From: Haemonchus contortus
Taxonomy: Eukaryota; Nematoda; Chromadorea; Rhabditida; Trichostrongylidae
Assembly: GCA_000469685.2 (NCBI GenBank)
Contig: LS997565.1
Location: forward strand, 16,581,293 to 16,645,292
DNA length: 64,000 bases
Reading direction: 5' to 3'
Below are positions 32,354 to 42,805 of this stretch, piece by piece. Each line of letters starts with the position of its first letter. Position 1 is the stretch's first letter. The position numbers and the translations under genes are program-made. The notes beneath the pieces were generated by a model. That model was not told where the DNA came from, did not search any database, and saw nothing but the letters and a program-made list of their open reading frames with translations.

Positions 32354-32645
32354 GCGGAGGTGGTGTAGTGGCAAGTGGCGCACTATATCACACGCACGGT
32401 CAGGGGTTCGAATCCCGGATCGATGCCCGCCTAGGCCAACCAAGCCCCTCCGGGGTCGGTGAATTGGTACCAGACACGTCTGGGAGGATAAAAGCACTGA
32501 CTTATACATCGGCTGGCCACCGCAAGTCATTGTATAGGCCACATACGCACTCATTACGCCACTACGATTCTGAATGGAAGTTGAGTACGGGGGCGCATCC
32601 CTCAGACGGGATTGATTAACGCCAAAAAACTTTATCCTTTATCCT
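32354..32645 (+). mobile_element. tRNA-derived SINE, full-length copy
   Basis: The head has a tRNA-like GCGGGC...GCCCGC acceptor stem, an A-box-like TGGTGTAGTGGC and a B box GGTTCGAATCC. A body of about 200 bp follows and ends in TTTATCC repeats (32,631-32,648). The same body occurs at 33,055-33,290 and 5,590-5,730. The head is too divergent and the context too repetitive for a functional tRNA gene. The peptide on the opposite strand is a SINE artefact. Confidence 0.85.
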
Positions 32646-33054
32646 TTATGCAGTGAGCAGCAATCATAGATTGTGCGTACTGTGCGTCCGTGAGATTCGA
32701 ATTTTCACTTTGAGAGCTCGACTAGCCTTGCAAACTTCGAATTACCTGATCCTGATCCTTCGGGGATTCTATGCTTCCTATCTGCTCCAGAAGAGCTCCT
32801 GTTTCCATTTGCCCAAATTCGCAGTGGCACCACAAGAAAGGCTCGGCTTTCCCTCGTAATTCTGGAAAAGTTGAAAAAGAAATAATAGCAAAATCAAGCC
32901 CTGGACGCCTAAAAGAATCGCGACATCAACAAAGTCTCCATTTCTCATAATACAGAAATGAAAATGGAAATAAAATTGGAACTGAGTAACTGCGCTTCAG
33001 AAAAACGACAATCAAATTATTCACTGTCGTCCTCGTTTGAATAATTTCCCCCAT

Positions 33055-33290
33055 AAAGGATAAAGAGTAAAGTTTTCGGCGTTAATCAATTCCGTCTGAG
33101 GGATGCGCCCCCGCCCTCGATATCCTTCAGAATCGTAGTGGCGTAATGAGTGCGTGTGCGGCCTATACAATGACGGTGCCTGGTGCGGTGGTCAGCCGAT
33201 GTACGAGTCAGTGCTTTTATCCTCCCAGACAATCTGGTACCGATTAAGCGACCACGGAGGGATGGAAGGCTTGGTTGGCCTAGTCGACAA
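33055..33290 (-). mobile_element. tRNA-derived SINE, 5'-truncated inverted copy
   Basis: GGATAAAGAGTAAAG (tail), GGGATGCGCCCCC and TCAGTGCTTTTATCCTCCCA match the complement of 32,440-32,645. The tRNA head is absent, as expected for a truncated retroposed copy. Confidence 0.8.
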
Positions 33291-33698
33291 TCCGATGCAA
33301 AAGACTAGAACAGAAGAATTTCCGAGAAAATAAAAAAAAGGAATAGAATGCACGAGTGAATCCGCTGTCCTCACGTAGCACCGTAAAATGTCTTACGGAA
33401 AGGGGAACTATCTGCGCAAGCCCCCTTGAGGATCCAAAGCCTTTTAAATACTCAGCTCTAGATCAATCCTTAGCGTTTATTAATCTCAACTTTTTCTTTC
33501 TATCTCAAGAATCTCATAGATAGAAGAATAATTGGTAGCATATGTTAATTGAATGTGAGAGTAGGCGTGAGTTCCATGATATATACGCACATTCATTCTC
33601 TTTCTTCACACATCCTCTTGTATGATGATCGACATAACAAGGATCTTCGAGAATGTTCTTGAAGAACATCGAAAGCAGGCGTATGCGACGCTTCACAT

Positions 33699-34338
33699 AA
33701 AGACACAGTTCACGATAATTTTTGGTGAACCAGATTATGCAAAAAATGGAAGAAAAGATAGAAAATAGCACGATGAAGGCGAAGAAACTGCGTGAATCGG
33801 TGTTTCTAGTGAAAAAAGACTTCGAAAAATCGCTAGAAAGGCGGCTGGACGAGAATTAAGCAAGAAAAATAAAGAAGAATGGGGCGTTAGGACGAGCTAT
33901 ACAATGTGTCCAGTTGCGTACATGTGGGTCCTAGTACGAATAGCTGACTCTGGTAAGCAAAACTTCATTCACGAGCGAGCATAAGTAAACAAAAAACCTT
34001 ATGATAGCGAAAATAGCTCACCTTCTTCAGCCCCTTGGGGTAGGAAATTAGATAAGGGATCGCGGCAGCAAGAAGAATAGAATAAAGGAAAAGCAGAAAA
34101 ACATTGCCCCATTACTCGGCGAACAGCTGATTGTGTGTGGGTCCTTGAGCGAATATCGCAATGTATCGCCTCGACACTGACGTGACACGATCGAGGGGCG
34201 GGAAGTCCTGCCGACCCGGTAATGGGGCTCCCGCTGCCCTAGGTCTTGAGATTTTAGACTCGACAGCGTCCTTCCTGTTACCCATAGGGGCCACTAGGGG
34301 AAGAACTCAGAAACCATTTTTATCGTGAACCGTGCCTT
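33699..34338 (+). mobile_element. AAGGCACAG-family element, uninterrupted copy (~640 bp)
   Basis: Termini AAGACACAGTTCACGATAAT and ATTTTTATCGTGAACCGTGC enclose a body shared with 48,269-49,215 and, inverted, with 4,392-5,366 (CGAGCTATACAATGTG, ATCGAGGGGCGG, CTCGACAGCGTCC). It is the best reference copy in the window. There is no coding capacity. Confidence 0.8.
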
Positions 34339-34678
34339 TGAGACTCGTTGCATGTAAATAGTGATGAGTTAGTAAGAGAGGAAAGAAAGAAGCTTCACGT
34401 AGCTCAATCAGTTCATTAGCAAATCCGAATACAAGATTCCTCGATTGTAGGTACTCGATTCTATTAAGCAATGTATGTATCGGAATTTGCGAATCTCCAT
34501 TAGCGTGATTCCTCGACTTTCGTTTTATGATAAGCATCATAATGAATATCAACGAGGAAAACGAAAGAATCACAAACCACACTTTCAAAAAGGTGTCAAC
34601 AAATGAACAAGACGGATTTTGAAATCCCGTAAAGGTCCCATACAGTAACTTGAAGACAGTCCAAGCGCCTCCAAACAA
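34339..34678 (-). CDS. Putative membrane-protein exon, truncated by a mobile element
   Basis: An open minus-strand frame encodes about 112 residues before the adjacent element adds 11 more and a stop. It contains one clear hydrophobic span (WFVILSFSSLIFIMMLII) followed by a positive KRKSR, which suggests a transmembrane helix with a cytosolic side. The AAGGCACAG element at 33,699-34,338 directly abuts it. Beyond that element a frame at 33,690-33,514 with several Cys and His (CYVDHH, GCVKKENEC) may be its former continuation. I do not recognise the family. It could be an exon or chance. Confidence 0.35.
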
Positions 34679-34699
34679 CCGTCACATAGACGAGTGACA

Positions 34700-36200
34700 A
34701 AAAAGTACCTTGGTCGAGGTCCACTGATGGTGGTGGGACTCTGGGGGCTACTGTATCACACCTTCACGGGACTTTGAAATGTGATCATTGCGATTGGAAG
34801 TAATCGGTGTAGCAAAGGAGGAAGACGATGCTACCAGCAGATTATTATGAAAGACAAGATATTGATTGCTGACAGAAGCCACGTTGGTAGTACGAGAGTT
34901 TTCCAGTTAAGACCTGCCTAGCACGTTAGCCATTCCAGCATGTTCAAATAAGAAACTTTTCAAAAACAATTGTTTCTTAGGCTGCCTTCAGAATTTGCGT
35001 GATCACACTGCCAATTTGGGTTTGCCTGCCATCGTGGCGAAGTGGAAGAATCTCAGCTCTGCCATTTTGTGAAGCCTCGCCCCATCATGAATCAGGCAGC
35101 AGGATTCGCAGTGTCTCGTCGCAGGGAGTACAATCTTATAGGTCTTGTGGCGCGATCTCTACGGAAAGTTTCGTTACAGTAAACACGCTCGCCGTGTCCG
35201 CCGCATCTAATCGGGCGCAATGACGAGCTGTGAAGGGGACAACTTGCACTTCAGTGAAAGGTCACGGTAAACGCGCTTCATCCAACCATCGTCTCTCTCC
35301 AGAAGTCCTCCACCCTGTGGCACAAGTGCCTGCCTCCTAACTCAACGTCGGGTGATCCCTGCAACCTGCTCTGCCTTACCGTGCTGGCTATTCTTAGCTA
35401 GTTCTCTCTCCGCGCAGTATGCACGTCAACAGTAGGTTCAGAGGGAGTGTTCAGTTAAAGATCCTCATGAATGCGCAAGCGTTCGACAACAGCCTAAGCA
35501 TTGAGCAAACTGTGCAATTGCTCATCTGAGCATAAAGGGTGGTCAAGCACTTTCAACCAAATCGTATTTCTTTCGGCATCGTGCTAGTGAATGCAAGAAA
35601 AAAGAAGTGGGTACTGTTAGACAAATGGTGAACTGATGTACGGTTTCGGCTTGGATTCTTGATCTTCTGAAGTTCTACGCAGGTTCAGGTCGCAGTTCCA
35701 CTCCTCTAGCATTAGTTACTAGATTGACGGCTCTATAAATGTAACATTAAAGATCTGGCTGGGATCACATCCGACGTAGGCCTTCGAGGACCTGCTCGTC
35801 CTCGAATCCTAATGGTAAGTCGCGACCTTTCAGCAAACAACTGAAATATTCATTTTCTGTGTAGGGGAAAGCTTGGAGGGTGTGTGACAAAAGTTAGTAG
35901 CAGCTGAACGAGACTGAGAAGCGGGTACAAGGCGGTGGTGACACTCATTGCGTCCTGCTCTACAGTAATGAAGACATTATGTTTCTGAGTCCTATGGTGT
36001 TAGAATAGGAATATCGAGCAAGAGGCAAAAAGTAACCACAATTTTCAACAGAGAGAGAAAAGGCCGTAGGATGCAATAGTCACCTAATCCCCCTCACTTT
36101 TGTTTGAGATGCTGCAATGTCAGTGTAAAAGGACGTGCCAATTGTGTTAGTCATAGAAGAAAGGCATAGAAAGGTAATAGGATTTGATAAAGACGATAGG
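34700..36200. other. No confident feature
   Basis: Several GT/AG signals are present, such as TCCTAATG|GTAAGT at 35,816, but I could not chain exons or find repeats shared with the rest of the window. Confidence 0.35.
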
Positions 36201-36202
36201 AA

Positions 36203-36411
36203 GTGATGATTCGTTCCGTCAAAACCTCTCAATTCGTGTCCTGCAGAAGAGACAGGAACCATTTACACAAGTTCACATGTTTCAAGCGATTGTTGGCGCC
36301 CTGTATAGTTATGTTCCTTCTGAACGCTCTGTTTATAAACAGCTATAAACCTATCCGAAAGCCTGAACTCTCGGAACAACAAGTATTTCATATAGGGAAG
36401 AAGAATACAGT
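36203..36411 (+). CDS. Putative first exon of a type II membrane protein
   Basis: An ATG-initiated frame of about 69 residues has a basic N-terminus (SCRRDRNHLHKFTCFKR), a hydrophobic segment (LLAPCIVMFLLNALFI) and ends IGKKNT before a GTAAGA donor. This layout is common in nematode Golgi glycosyltransferases, but no catalytic exon could be joined, so the identity is only a suggestion. The reading frame also ends at a stop 27 bp further on. Confidence 0.35.
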
Positions 36412-36419
36412 AAGAAGAG

Positions 36420-38555
36420 CATTAATAGTATAAAGATACAATTCTTGTAACGCCTCTACCAGTACCATACAGTTTAAAAAATTCGACGTGGATGAAGAAA
36501 GTAGCCATCGTACCACAGTAATTGAACATTGGCGGAGTCAATGAGTGGATTCTGCCTTTCAGTTTTACTGGCTATCCCTCATTCACAACGGAAGTTCATC
36601 CTGCACGACAGGGATTGGCAAGATGTAAAGAGCGGCGAGTTATGTGCATACTGTGTCACGAAAATTTTACGGCGCCCCATCAGTACAACCCTTATAATTA
36701 CTTACTTATATAGCCCCTCTTCACTGTGCGAGAACCAGCGACAAACCATTCGCTTCTGTCTTTTGCGATCGCCATCCATGGTAGACTCAGAGTTCGACAA
36801 AGATGGCGATGTGAGGAGAAATTTAGCTACTCATAGATCATGAAGATCCTACGGGAGCCCACTCGACTGTTCGTCTTACCCATCTGTCATTATTCTCTTG
36901 TCATTATACGACAGCGCACCGAAATTTTGTGTTCTTCATGTATTCCACCGGATTGCGGAATCGAGACATTCTGCGCACATAGCTGCGGAGTCCGGCTCGA
37001 TATAAAGTGAGCCGGTTGAACCTTTAGAGACATGTCTTATCTTTTAAGGTGCAACCCTTATAGAAAAGGGTAAGTGCGAGACCGCAGCATTAAGTAGAGA
37101 GGAAGGATAGAATTTTGTGGTCTCGGAGTCTATTCTATGATACCTAGTGAAGGATACCTGGATTGCAGCGCTATTTCCGACTCTAGACAGGAAGCATAAC
37201 AGACTGACATAAGATTTACGAGCAGACCGTTTATCTACACGTAGATGATTTCCGACTTCAACAATACATTTCATACCCAAATGACGCAGCAAACTACAAC
37301 AGAACAGGCAAACTCCTATAGTGTTTCGTGTGACACTTTACTAAGGCCTATATACATATGTACATAATAAAGCCCAGTCACTTGATCAATTAGCACATTC
37401 CCTTTCCCACTTGGCTCTGAGTTCTACACAATTTTCCTTCTTTATGCGAATAGTTCCAGCGTACTCGCTTTTCAGCCTGGAATAAAATGGCATTGAGCCT
37501 CTTGAAACCAATAACAGCTCAAGAGAGGAACAATTGTTATGACTCTGGAAGAGTACCTTCCAGAAACTTCACAGAAGTCTAGATTTTTCTGGCTTCCATG
37601 GATTACTACAGCAGGGGAATGCTTATTTATGCTAATAAGGTAATAAGAGATTTCATAAAATTGTAGTCGGCTGGCGAAATCAGGGCTCGTCTTCGGCAGT
37701 CTTCTTCCCTCCGTGAACATTGCAAGGTGGTGTGCGCCGAACTTTCAAGAAGGGGCTTCAGGGACAAAGTCGTGCTTCATAAGTTTTCTGGGCATTAAAT
37801 GCACAGGGGACTGTACTCGAACTCTTAAAAAAGTACGAGTATGGGCAGACAGTCGGCCATTACGGTGTTAAATGAGCAGGTTAGAAGGAGCCGGATACGT
37901 TAAGCGCAAACACTGGGTGGCAATTCCCTGAAAACTTTTGGACAGTCCGGAAAACATGTAGGATGTTCAATTGTCAACGTAACACCTTCTAGCAGTTGTA
38001 CTTTCCTATTTCTTTGTGAGAATAGTATAGGATACCTTGTTTTCAATATTACGGGCAAGTAGTGTCCACAGAACCCATAGGATTGATTGCTGCACCGAAC
38101 TGAGCCAAACTAAGGTTTGCGGGAAAAAATATGTTGCCTACTGTTGCTTTGTACAGTCAAGACATTGACTGTTCCACTTGCTACGACAAGCAAGTGGAGG
38201 AGTTTACTCGTCAAACAGGGCTTGACCGGGAAATATTCGTGTTGGCTTCGTGACAGAGCCCGGGAATAGTCATGCCTTCACTACGCGCCACTTCACCCAC
38301 CGTTTTCCTTCGCAGGTGCTTAACGATGATAATACCCTTCAATAGCAATTAGTTCTTAGCCTCGTTAATATACTTTGTCGTCTTTTCCGAATATTTGAAC
38401 TAGTCATGTACGCTTCGTTTCAGTGAACCAGCGAAAGATACGTCCCAGAGTAGCTTGATATTGAAAGCTATCACTTAACATCAAGATGGTAATAGGAAGG
38501 CTTGTGGATCATTTCACTCGCATTCTCTGATATTCCTGAAACAGCTTTGTGAACG
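36420..38555. other. No confident gene; possible retroelement similarity near 36.7-36.9 kb
   Basis: AAACCATTCG...TTTTGCGATCGCCAT at 36,740-36,780 resembles 58,083-58,110, so a shared retroelement relic is likely. The remaining ORFs (such as minus-strand 37,044-37,292 and 37,472-37,720) lack recognisable motifs. Confidence 0.35.
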
Positions 38556-38559
38556 GGGG

Positions 38560-38798
38560 ACGGAACATATGTGCGTCCGAGGATGCGCGCGGCGAAGTTC
38601 GTAGCGGTTTGAAAGACTTTAGCGCCTATCATTGGGACCAGAATTTGAAGTTGAGTTAATTAGTAGGATCGGCTGACCCTATTAAACTATTCTGCTTCGA
38701 GTTTGTGACCAATAATAGGCGCCAGAATCGTTCAAATCGCCACGAATTTCGCTGCACAATTTGCCGCACACATCCTCGCACTCACGTATGTACCCATA
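38560..38798. mobile_element. GGCGCCTAT hairpin element, copy 1
   Basis: The arms pair (A)GCGCCTATCATTGGGACCAG with TGACCAATAATAGGCGCC. The outer parts carry GTGCGTCCGAGGATGCGCGC and its complement near the right end. The same hairpin recurs at 41,360-41,635, 42,122-42,345, 42,375-42,590 and around 48.2/49.3 kb. Hairpin E is inserted at its right edge. Confidence 0.75.
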
Positions 38799-39010
38799 GG
38801 CGGCTTTCAGACTTCAACGATTCAACAGACGTGTGTCCGTCCGACCGTCACGTGCGTGCGAGCGACTGCGACGCTAGCCACTAGTTGAAAACACAGGCAC
38901 GTTATCCATCGGCGTCCAACGTTGTCGACAAGTGGCTAGCGCCGCCGTCGCTCGCACGCGCGTGACGGACGGACGGACGTCGATTAAATTGTTGAAGTCT
39001 GAAAGCAGCC
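38799..39010. mobile_element. GGCTGCTTTCA hairpin element, copy E
   Basis: Ends GGCGGCTTTCAGACTTCAAC and its complement (GTTGAAGTCTGAAAGCAGCC) are flanked by ATA on both sides (38,796-38,798 and 39,011-39,013). The interior has CGCTAGCCAC paired with GTGGCTAGCGCC and is closest to copy C at 46,751. Confidence 0.85.
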
Positions 39011-39014
39011 ATAC

Positions 39015-41240
39015 CTCCTATGAACTTATGCGCGGTATCAATGGGCAAGTACAGTATTTGCGATTTGAAGCCGTTCGAGACCGCTATCGACGTCTTGGCG
39101 TGACCGCGAAAATTTGAGCATTCATTAAATCGGATCTAATTATCCTTCAAGGATTTCTTTATTCACTGAATCTCATGTTTCATCTCTACTTTATCTGGAT
39201 TCTTCAACTGAGCATTTTAGCTCCCGAGAGCTTTCGATTGTGGGCCCCTTTTCAGATGCAGCTATTCGTACAATGTTTTCACTTGAACGATTTTGTTGCG
39301 ACAGATTGTTGTGTTGTGTTGTGTCTAATACGTGCCTCTTTCGAGTAGCTTCTCACTAGTGGCCAATACCTGAATCAACAGGGTACTCTCTTGAATCTGA
39401 GTATATGGGAATTCTTAGAATGTAATTCTTCCTTTACTGTTTACTTCAGGAGATAGACTTGAGTATTTGTAGTTCTGCAATAGAATGGTTCAACAATCTT
39501 ACTTGATGCCGCCGCATACTGACTATAACAGTTGGTATCAGAACCACAATCTCCGATATGTATTACCACCTCCATGATCCTTTGGTCCCCTTTTCTAGAT
39601 TTTAACAGCTTGCATTTCCTTAACAGAGTATGGAGAGTTGGCGGTCCGATGGAGCTGTCAGCTCACTATCGCGTTATGACCAGCGCATTCAAGTGAACAG
39701 AGCTGGGTGCGTCGCTGTTTCCTTGTTCAGGGGACATAGCGATATAAAAACCGGTAAACAATACATGGTCATAATGGTGGATTATGAATTCAAAGGGTGT
39801 TAATCGATGCATAGAGAGCTAGATTAGAGCCGTTTCTTCCCCAAGCGTGTCCATATCTATAAGCACGGTTGAAACTGAACGGTGCAGCAAGGACGCTGTA
39901 CTGCTCCTATGTAAGCTGCACACTTCATCACCTATTGCTTATATTGTAGATGTTATCACAGTAATGTTTGTGCCGTGGACACCTTCCTTTTTGTACCATT
40001 TATCAACACCAACCAATTTTTCTTAATCGACTTCACCTCGAAACGCTAGGTACACATCCCTTCAATGTAGATTGCGACAGGCAGTGCTCTTAGTCTGACG
40101 TACGATCCTTCGACTCCGAGTCCAAATACTGTTGCAGAAGTATGCTATGAAAGCGGATGAACATCTCACTGTTCCGCCGACTTTGCCGCGTTTGCGAAAA
40201 GGAACGGAGAGCATTATTTCACGCAAGCTAACAGACATAAGGTCGCAAGAGTCGGTATCAATCGATATCGTGGGATCGGAGCTTCATGCATATTGTACTA
40301 GAACTTAACCCCTTTAAGGCGCTGGAACATGCCTTATCCTGCTTCATCGCTCATCGCAAATGTGCAGCGTCGTAGTCGTCGTCGCTTGGTATAAAACATG
40401 AAAGATGAAGGGGGCAGTCAGGACTTGAGCGTCTTAAATGACTGAAAACTTAACATAATCATTTGACGTCAACGACTTTCGCCTATCGCTTACCGCCCTC
40501 GACCCTTGCGAAGCATAAATGCTACCAGTGGTGGACCAACAACGCCAATTTCGTAATCACTGACAGTCCGGTCACCTAGCTGGTGTCTTTTAGTTTCTTG
40601 GAACACCCTCTTTAGTATTGTCAATCCACTCGTTTTACAATCATTTAGACCGCTATTCTAATCTCTTCTTTCTTAAATCTTATGGGTTCACCAACGTTTC
40701 CTCTTTGTGTCTCGACTAATTTGAATAACAATGTGCAAACTGGCATGTCTTGTGCGACAGTTCCGAAATTTTTTCAAGATCATGATGATCCGCTCCCCGG
40801 CTTTAGTAAATTATTGGTAAAATGACAACTTGTACTTCTTTTCTTCATATAACCACCATCAAATATCTTCACTCTGCTATGATCGCGAAAACCCAGTACG
40901 TGGAGTAGGAGTTGCAATTGTATCGTTGCATTTCATGTCTTTATTAAGAATATTTGTCAACATTTGAGAGACCAACGAGATATCGTGTTGCATCATGACT
41001 CGAATTAGTACTCAGAATGTCTTTGTCACAACAGCAGACGACTAAACTTGAAGCGAAGCAAATTGCACTACGGTAGCCTGACTGTTGTGACGGGCGTATG
41101 TCTTGCACCTTTCAAGGGAGCACAGCTTTACCAAACCATCTTTCTCGATCTTCACCATTCCTCGCTCCACATGCATCAGTTCTCCGATCATGTTGAGTAA
41201 ATTGAACACCTCGTGCCTGTATTAGACTTAGATGCTTTTT
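39015..41240. other. No recognisable feature
   Basis: No repeat shared with the window, no chainable exons and no RNA gene are visible. A GTGTTGTGTTGTGT run lies at 39,311. Confidence 0.4.
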
Positions 41241-41359
41241 CGCTAGTGAAAGTAGTAGCTACTGGAAGTATAAGGCATGGAAAAATAAGGGACGAGTTTC
41301 GCGAGGCAGCTATCTAGCTGAGCACCGTAGCGGGTACGGTATTCTGCACCAGAACGGCG

Positions 41360-41635
41360 CGGGTGTGTGTCAAGTCGTGCGTCCGAGGGTGAGCGCGGCA
41401 AATTGCGCGGCGAAGTTCGTGGCAAATTTGGACGACTCCGGCGCCTATCATTGGGGCCCAAACTTGAAGTAAGGTAGATTAGTAAGGTCAGCTAATCCTA
41501 CTGTTCTACTGTACTTCGAAATTGGACCCAAATAATAGGCGCTAAAGTCGTCAGAATAGGTATGGGTTTCGCCGCGCAATTTGCCGCGCGCACCCTCGGA
41601 CGCACGACTTGACCGTCCCCCGAACGGCGTGGGTG
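41360..41635. mobile_element. GGCGCCTAT hairpin element, copy 2
   Basis: The left side (GTCGTGCGTCCGAGGGTGAG, GGCGAAGTTCGTGGC, CCGGCGCCTATCATTGGGGC) is mirrored on the right (AATAATAGGCGCTAAAGTCG, CGCACCCTCGGACGCACGAC). An outer GAACGGCG(C/T)GGGTGTGTG is present on both sides in the same orientation. Hairpin F is inserted immediately beyond its right edge. Confidence 0.75.
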
Positions 41636-41638
41636 TGT

Positions 41639-41905
41639 GGCTGCTTTCATACCTCGACGTGCGTGCTGGCACGCAGGTGGAAACGCAAGTACGACATCGC
41701 GTGCGGCGTGCGAGCGGCTGTGCGACGGCGGCGCTATCCAACTGTGTGACATCAATGGGTGCCGGTCGATACCGCAAATCGAGGATGACTGCCGCCACAC
41801 AGTTGAACAGCGCCGCCGTCGCATAGCCACTCGCACGCCGCACGCAATTTTGTACCTGCATTTCCACCTACGTGCCGGCACGCACGTCGAAGTATGAAAG
41901 CAGCC
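41639..41905. mobile_element. GGCTGCTTTCA hairpin element, copy F
   Basis: Ends GGCTGCTTTCATACCTCGAC and complement are flanked by TGT on both sides (41,636-41,638 and 41,906-41,908). The interior (GACGTGCGTGC(T/C)GGCACG..., TGCGACGGCGGCG) differs from all other copies. ORFs on both strands are palindrome artefacts. Confidence 0.88.
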
Positions 41906-41960
41906 TGTGGACATTTGTGCGTCCAAGGATGCGCGCGGCAAATTGCGCGACGGTCACAGT

Positions 41961-42121
41961 GGCTGCTTTCATAGTTCGCCGGCTGACGTAAAACGAATTA
42001 GTTCGTACGCAAGAGATCTACGTCTGTTACATTTCACGGTTAGGACCCGGACCGTGAAGAATCTGACTGTGAAATAGAATGCAACAAACGCAGATTTCTT
42101 ACAAACGAACTTATCCGTTTC
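41961..42121. mobile_element. GGCTGCTTTCA hairpin element, copy H (3'-truncated)
   Basis: It begins GGCTGCTTTCATAGTTCGCC and continues TGACGTAAAACGAATTAGTT as in copy G, through the paired TTTCACGG/CCGTGAA segment. It stops at TTATCCGTTT and lacks the outer right end. Confidence 0.8.
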
Positions 42122-42345
42122 CGCGCGCACCCTCGCACGCACGCAAGTCCCATCCCTACGATTTGAATGAATTTAGCGCCTATCATTGGGGCCCATATTT
42201 GAAGTAGAGTGGATAAGAAGGATCATCTGACCCTACTAAACTACTCTACTTCGCGTTTGTGCGCCGAAAATTGGCGTCACATTCATACAAATCGTCGCGA
42301 ACTCCGCCGCGCAAGTTGCCGCGCGCACGTAAGTCCCGTCCCCAA
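42122..42345. mobile_element. GGCGCCTAT hairpin element, copy 3
   Basis: TTAGCGCCTATCATTGGGGC at 42,171 pairs with GCGCCGAAAATTGGCGTCAC near 42,264. Arms extend to CGCGCGCACCCTCGCACGCA on the left and CCGCGCGCACGTAAGTCCCG on the right. It directly follows truncated hairpin H. Confidence 0.65.
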
Positions 42346-42374
42346 GCGGCGCGCCATGCGGGGGACGAAACTAC

Positions 42375-42590
42375 CGTGCGTCCGCGAATGCACGTGGCGA
42401 TTCGAACACTCCGGCGCCTATAATTAGGGCCCAAATTTGAATTAGAGTAGATTAGTAGGATCAGTTAACCCTACTGAACTACCGTACTTCAAGTTTGTGC
42501 CCCGATAATAGGCGCCAGAGTCGTTTGAATCGCCACGAATTGCGCCGCGCAATCTGCCGCACGCATCCTCGAAAGCACGTATGTACCCAT
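42375..42590. mobile_element. GGCGCCTAT hairpin element, copy 4
   Basis: CCGGCGCCTATAATTAGGGC at 42,411 pairs with CCCCGATAATAGGCGCCAGA at 42,500. The right end reads GCATCCTCGAAAGCACGTAT then GTACCC, the same edge as copy 1, and hairpin G abuts it at the same relative base as hairpin E abuts copy 1. Confidence 0.72.
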
Positions 42591-42591
42591 A

Positions 42592-42805
42592 GGCTGCTTT
42601 CATAGTCCGCCAGCCGGCCAGCGAGCCGGCTGACGTAAAACGAATTAGTTCGGTTAAGAAATCTACGCCTGTTGCATTTTATTTCACGGTCAGAATCCGA
42701 CCGTAACGAAACTGACTGTGAAATAAAATGCAAGAGGCGTAGATTTTTCACACGAACTAATTCGTTTTACGTCAGCCGGCGCGCCGGCGGACTATGAAAG
42801 CAGCC
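42592..42805. mobile_element. GGCTGCTTTCA hairpin element, copy G
   Basis: Ends GGCTGCTTTCATAGTCCGCC and complement enclose GACGTAAAACGAATTAGTTC and its mirror, with a smaller TTTCACGGTCAG hairpin in the loop. The flanks are ATA and AAG, so no clean target duplication. The left flank is identical to that of copy E. Confidence 0.85.

Noticed and set aside
32339..32554. Minus-strand ORF with GIRTPD...RHLPLHHLRP and a possible tRNA gene on the plus strand
   Set aside because: The peptide is the antisense of a tRNA-derived SINE head. The head has A and B boxes but is followed by a SINE body and tail found elsewhere in the window, so it is a retroposon and not a tRNA gene.
41448..41941. Overlapping ORFs of 139-147 residues in the 41.5-41.9 kb region
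   Set aside because: All arise from GC-rich palindromic stems that lack stops on both strands.
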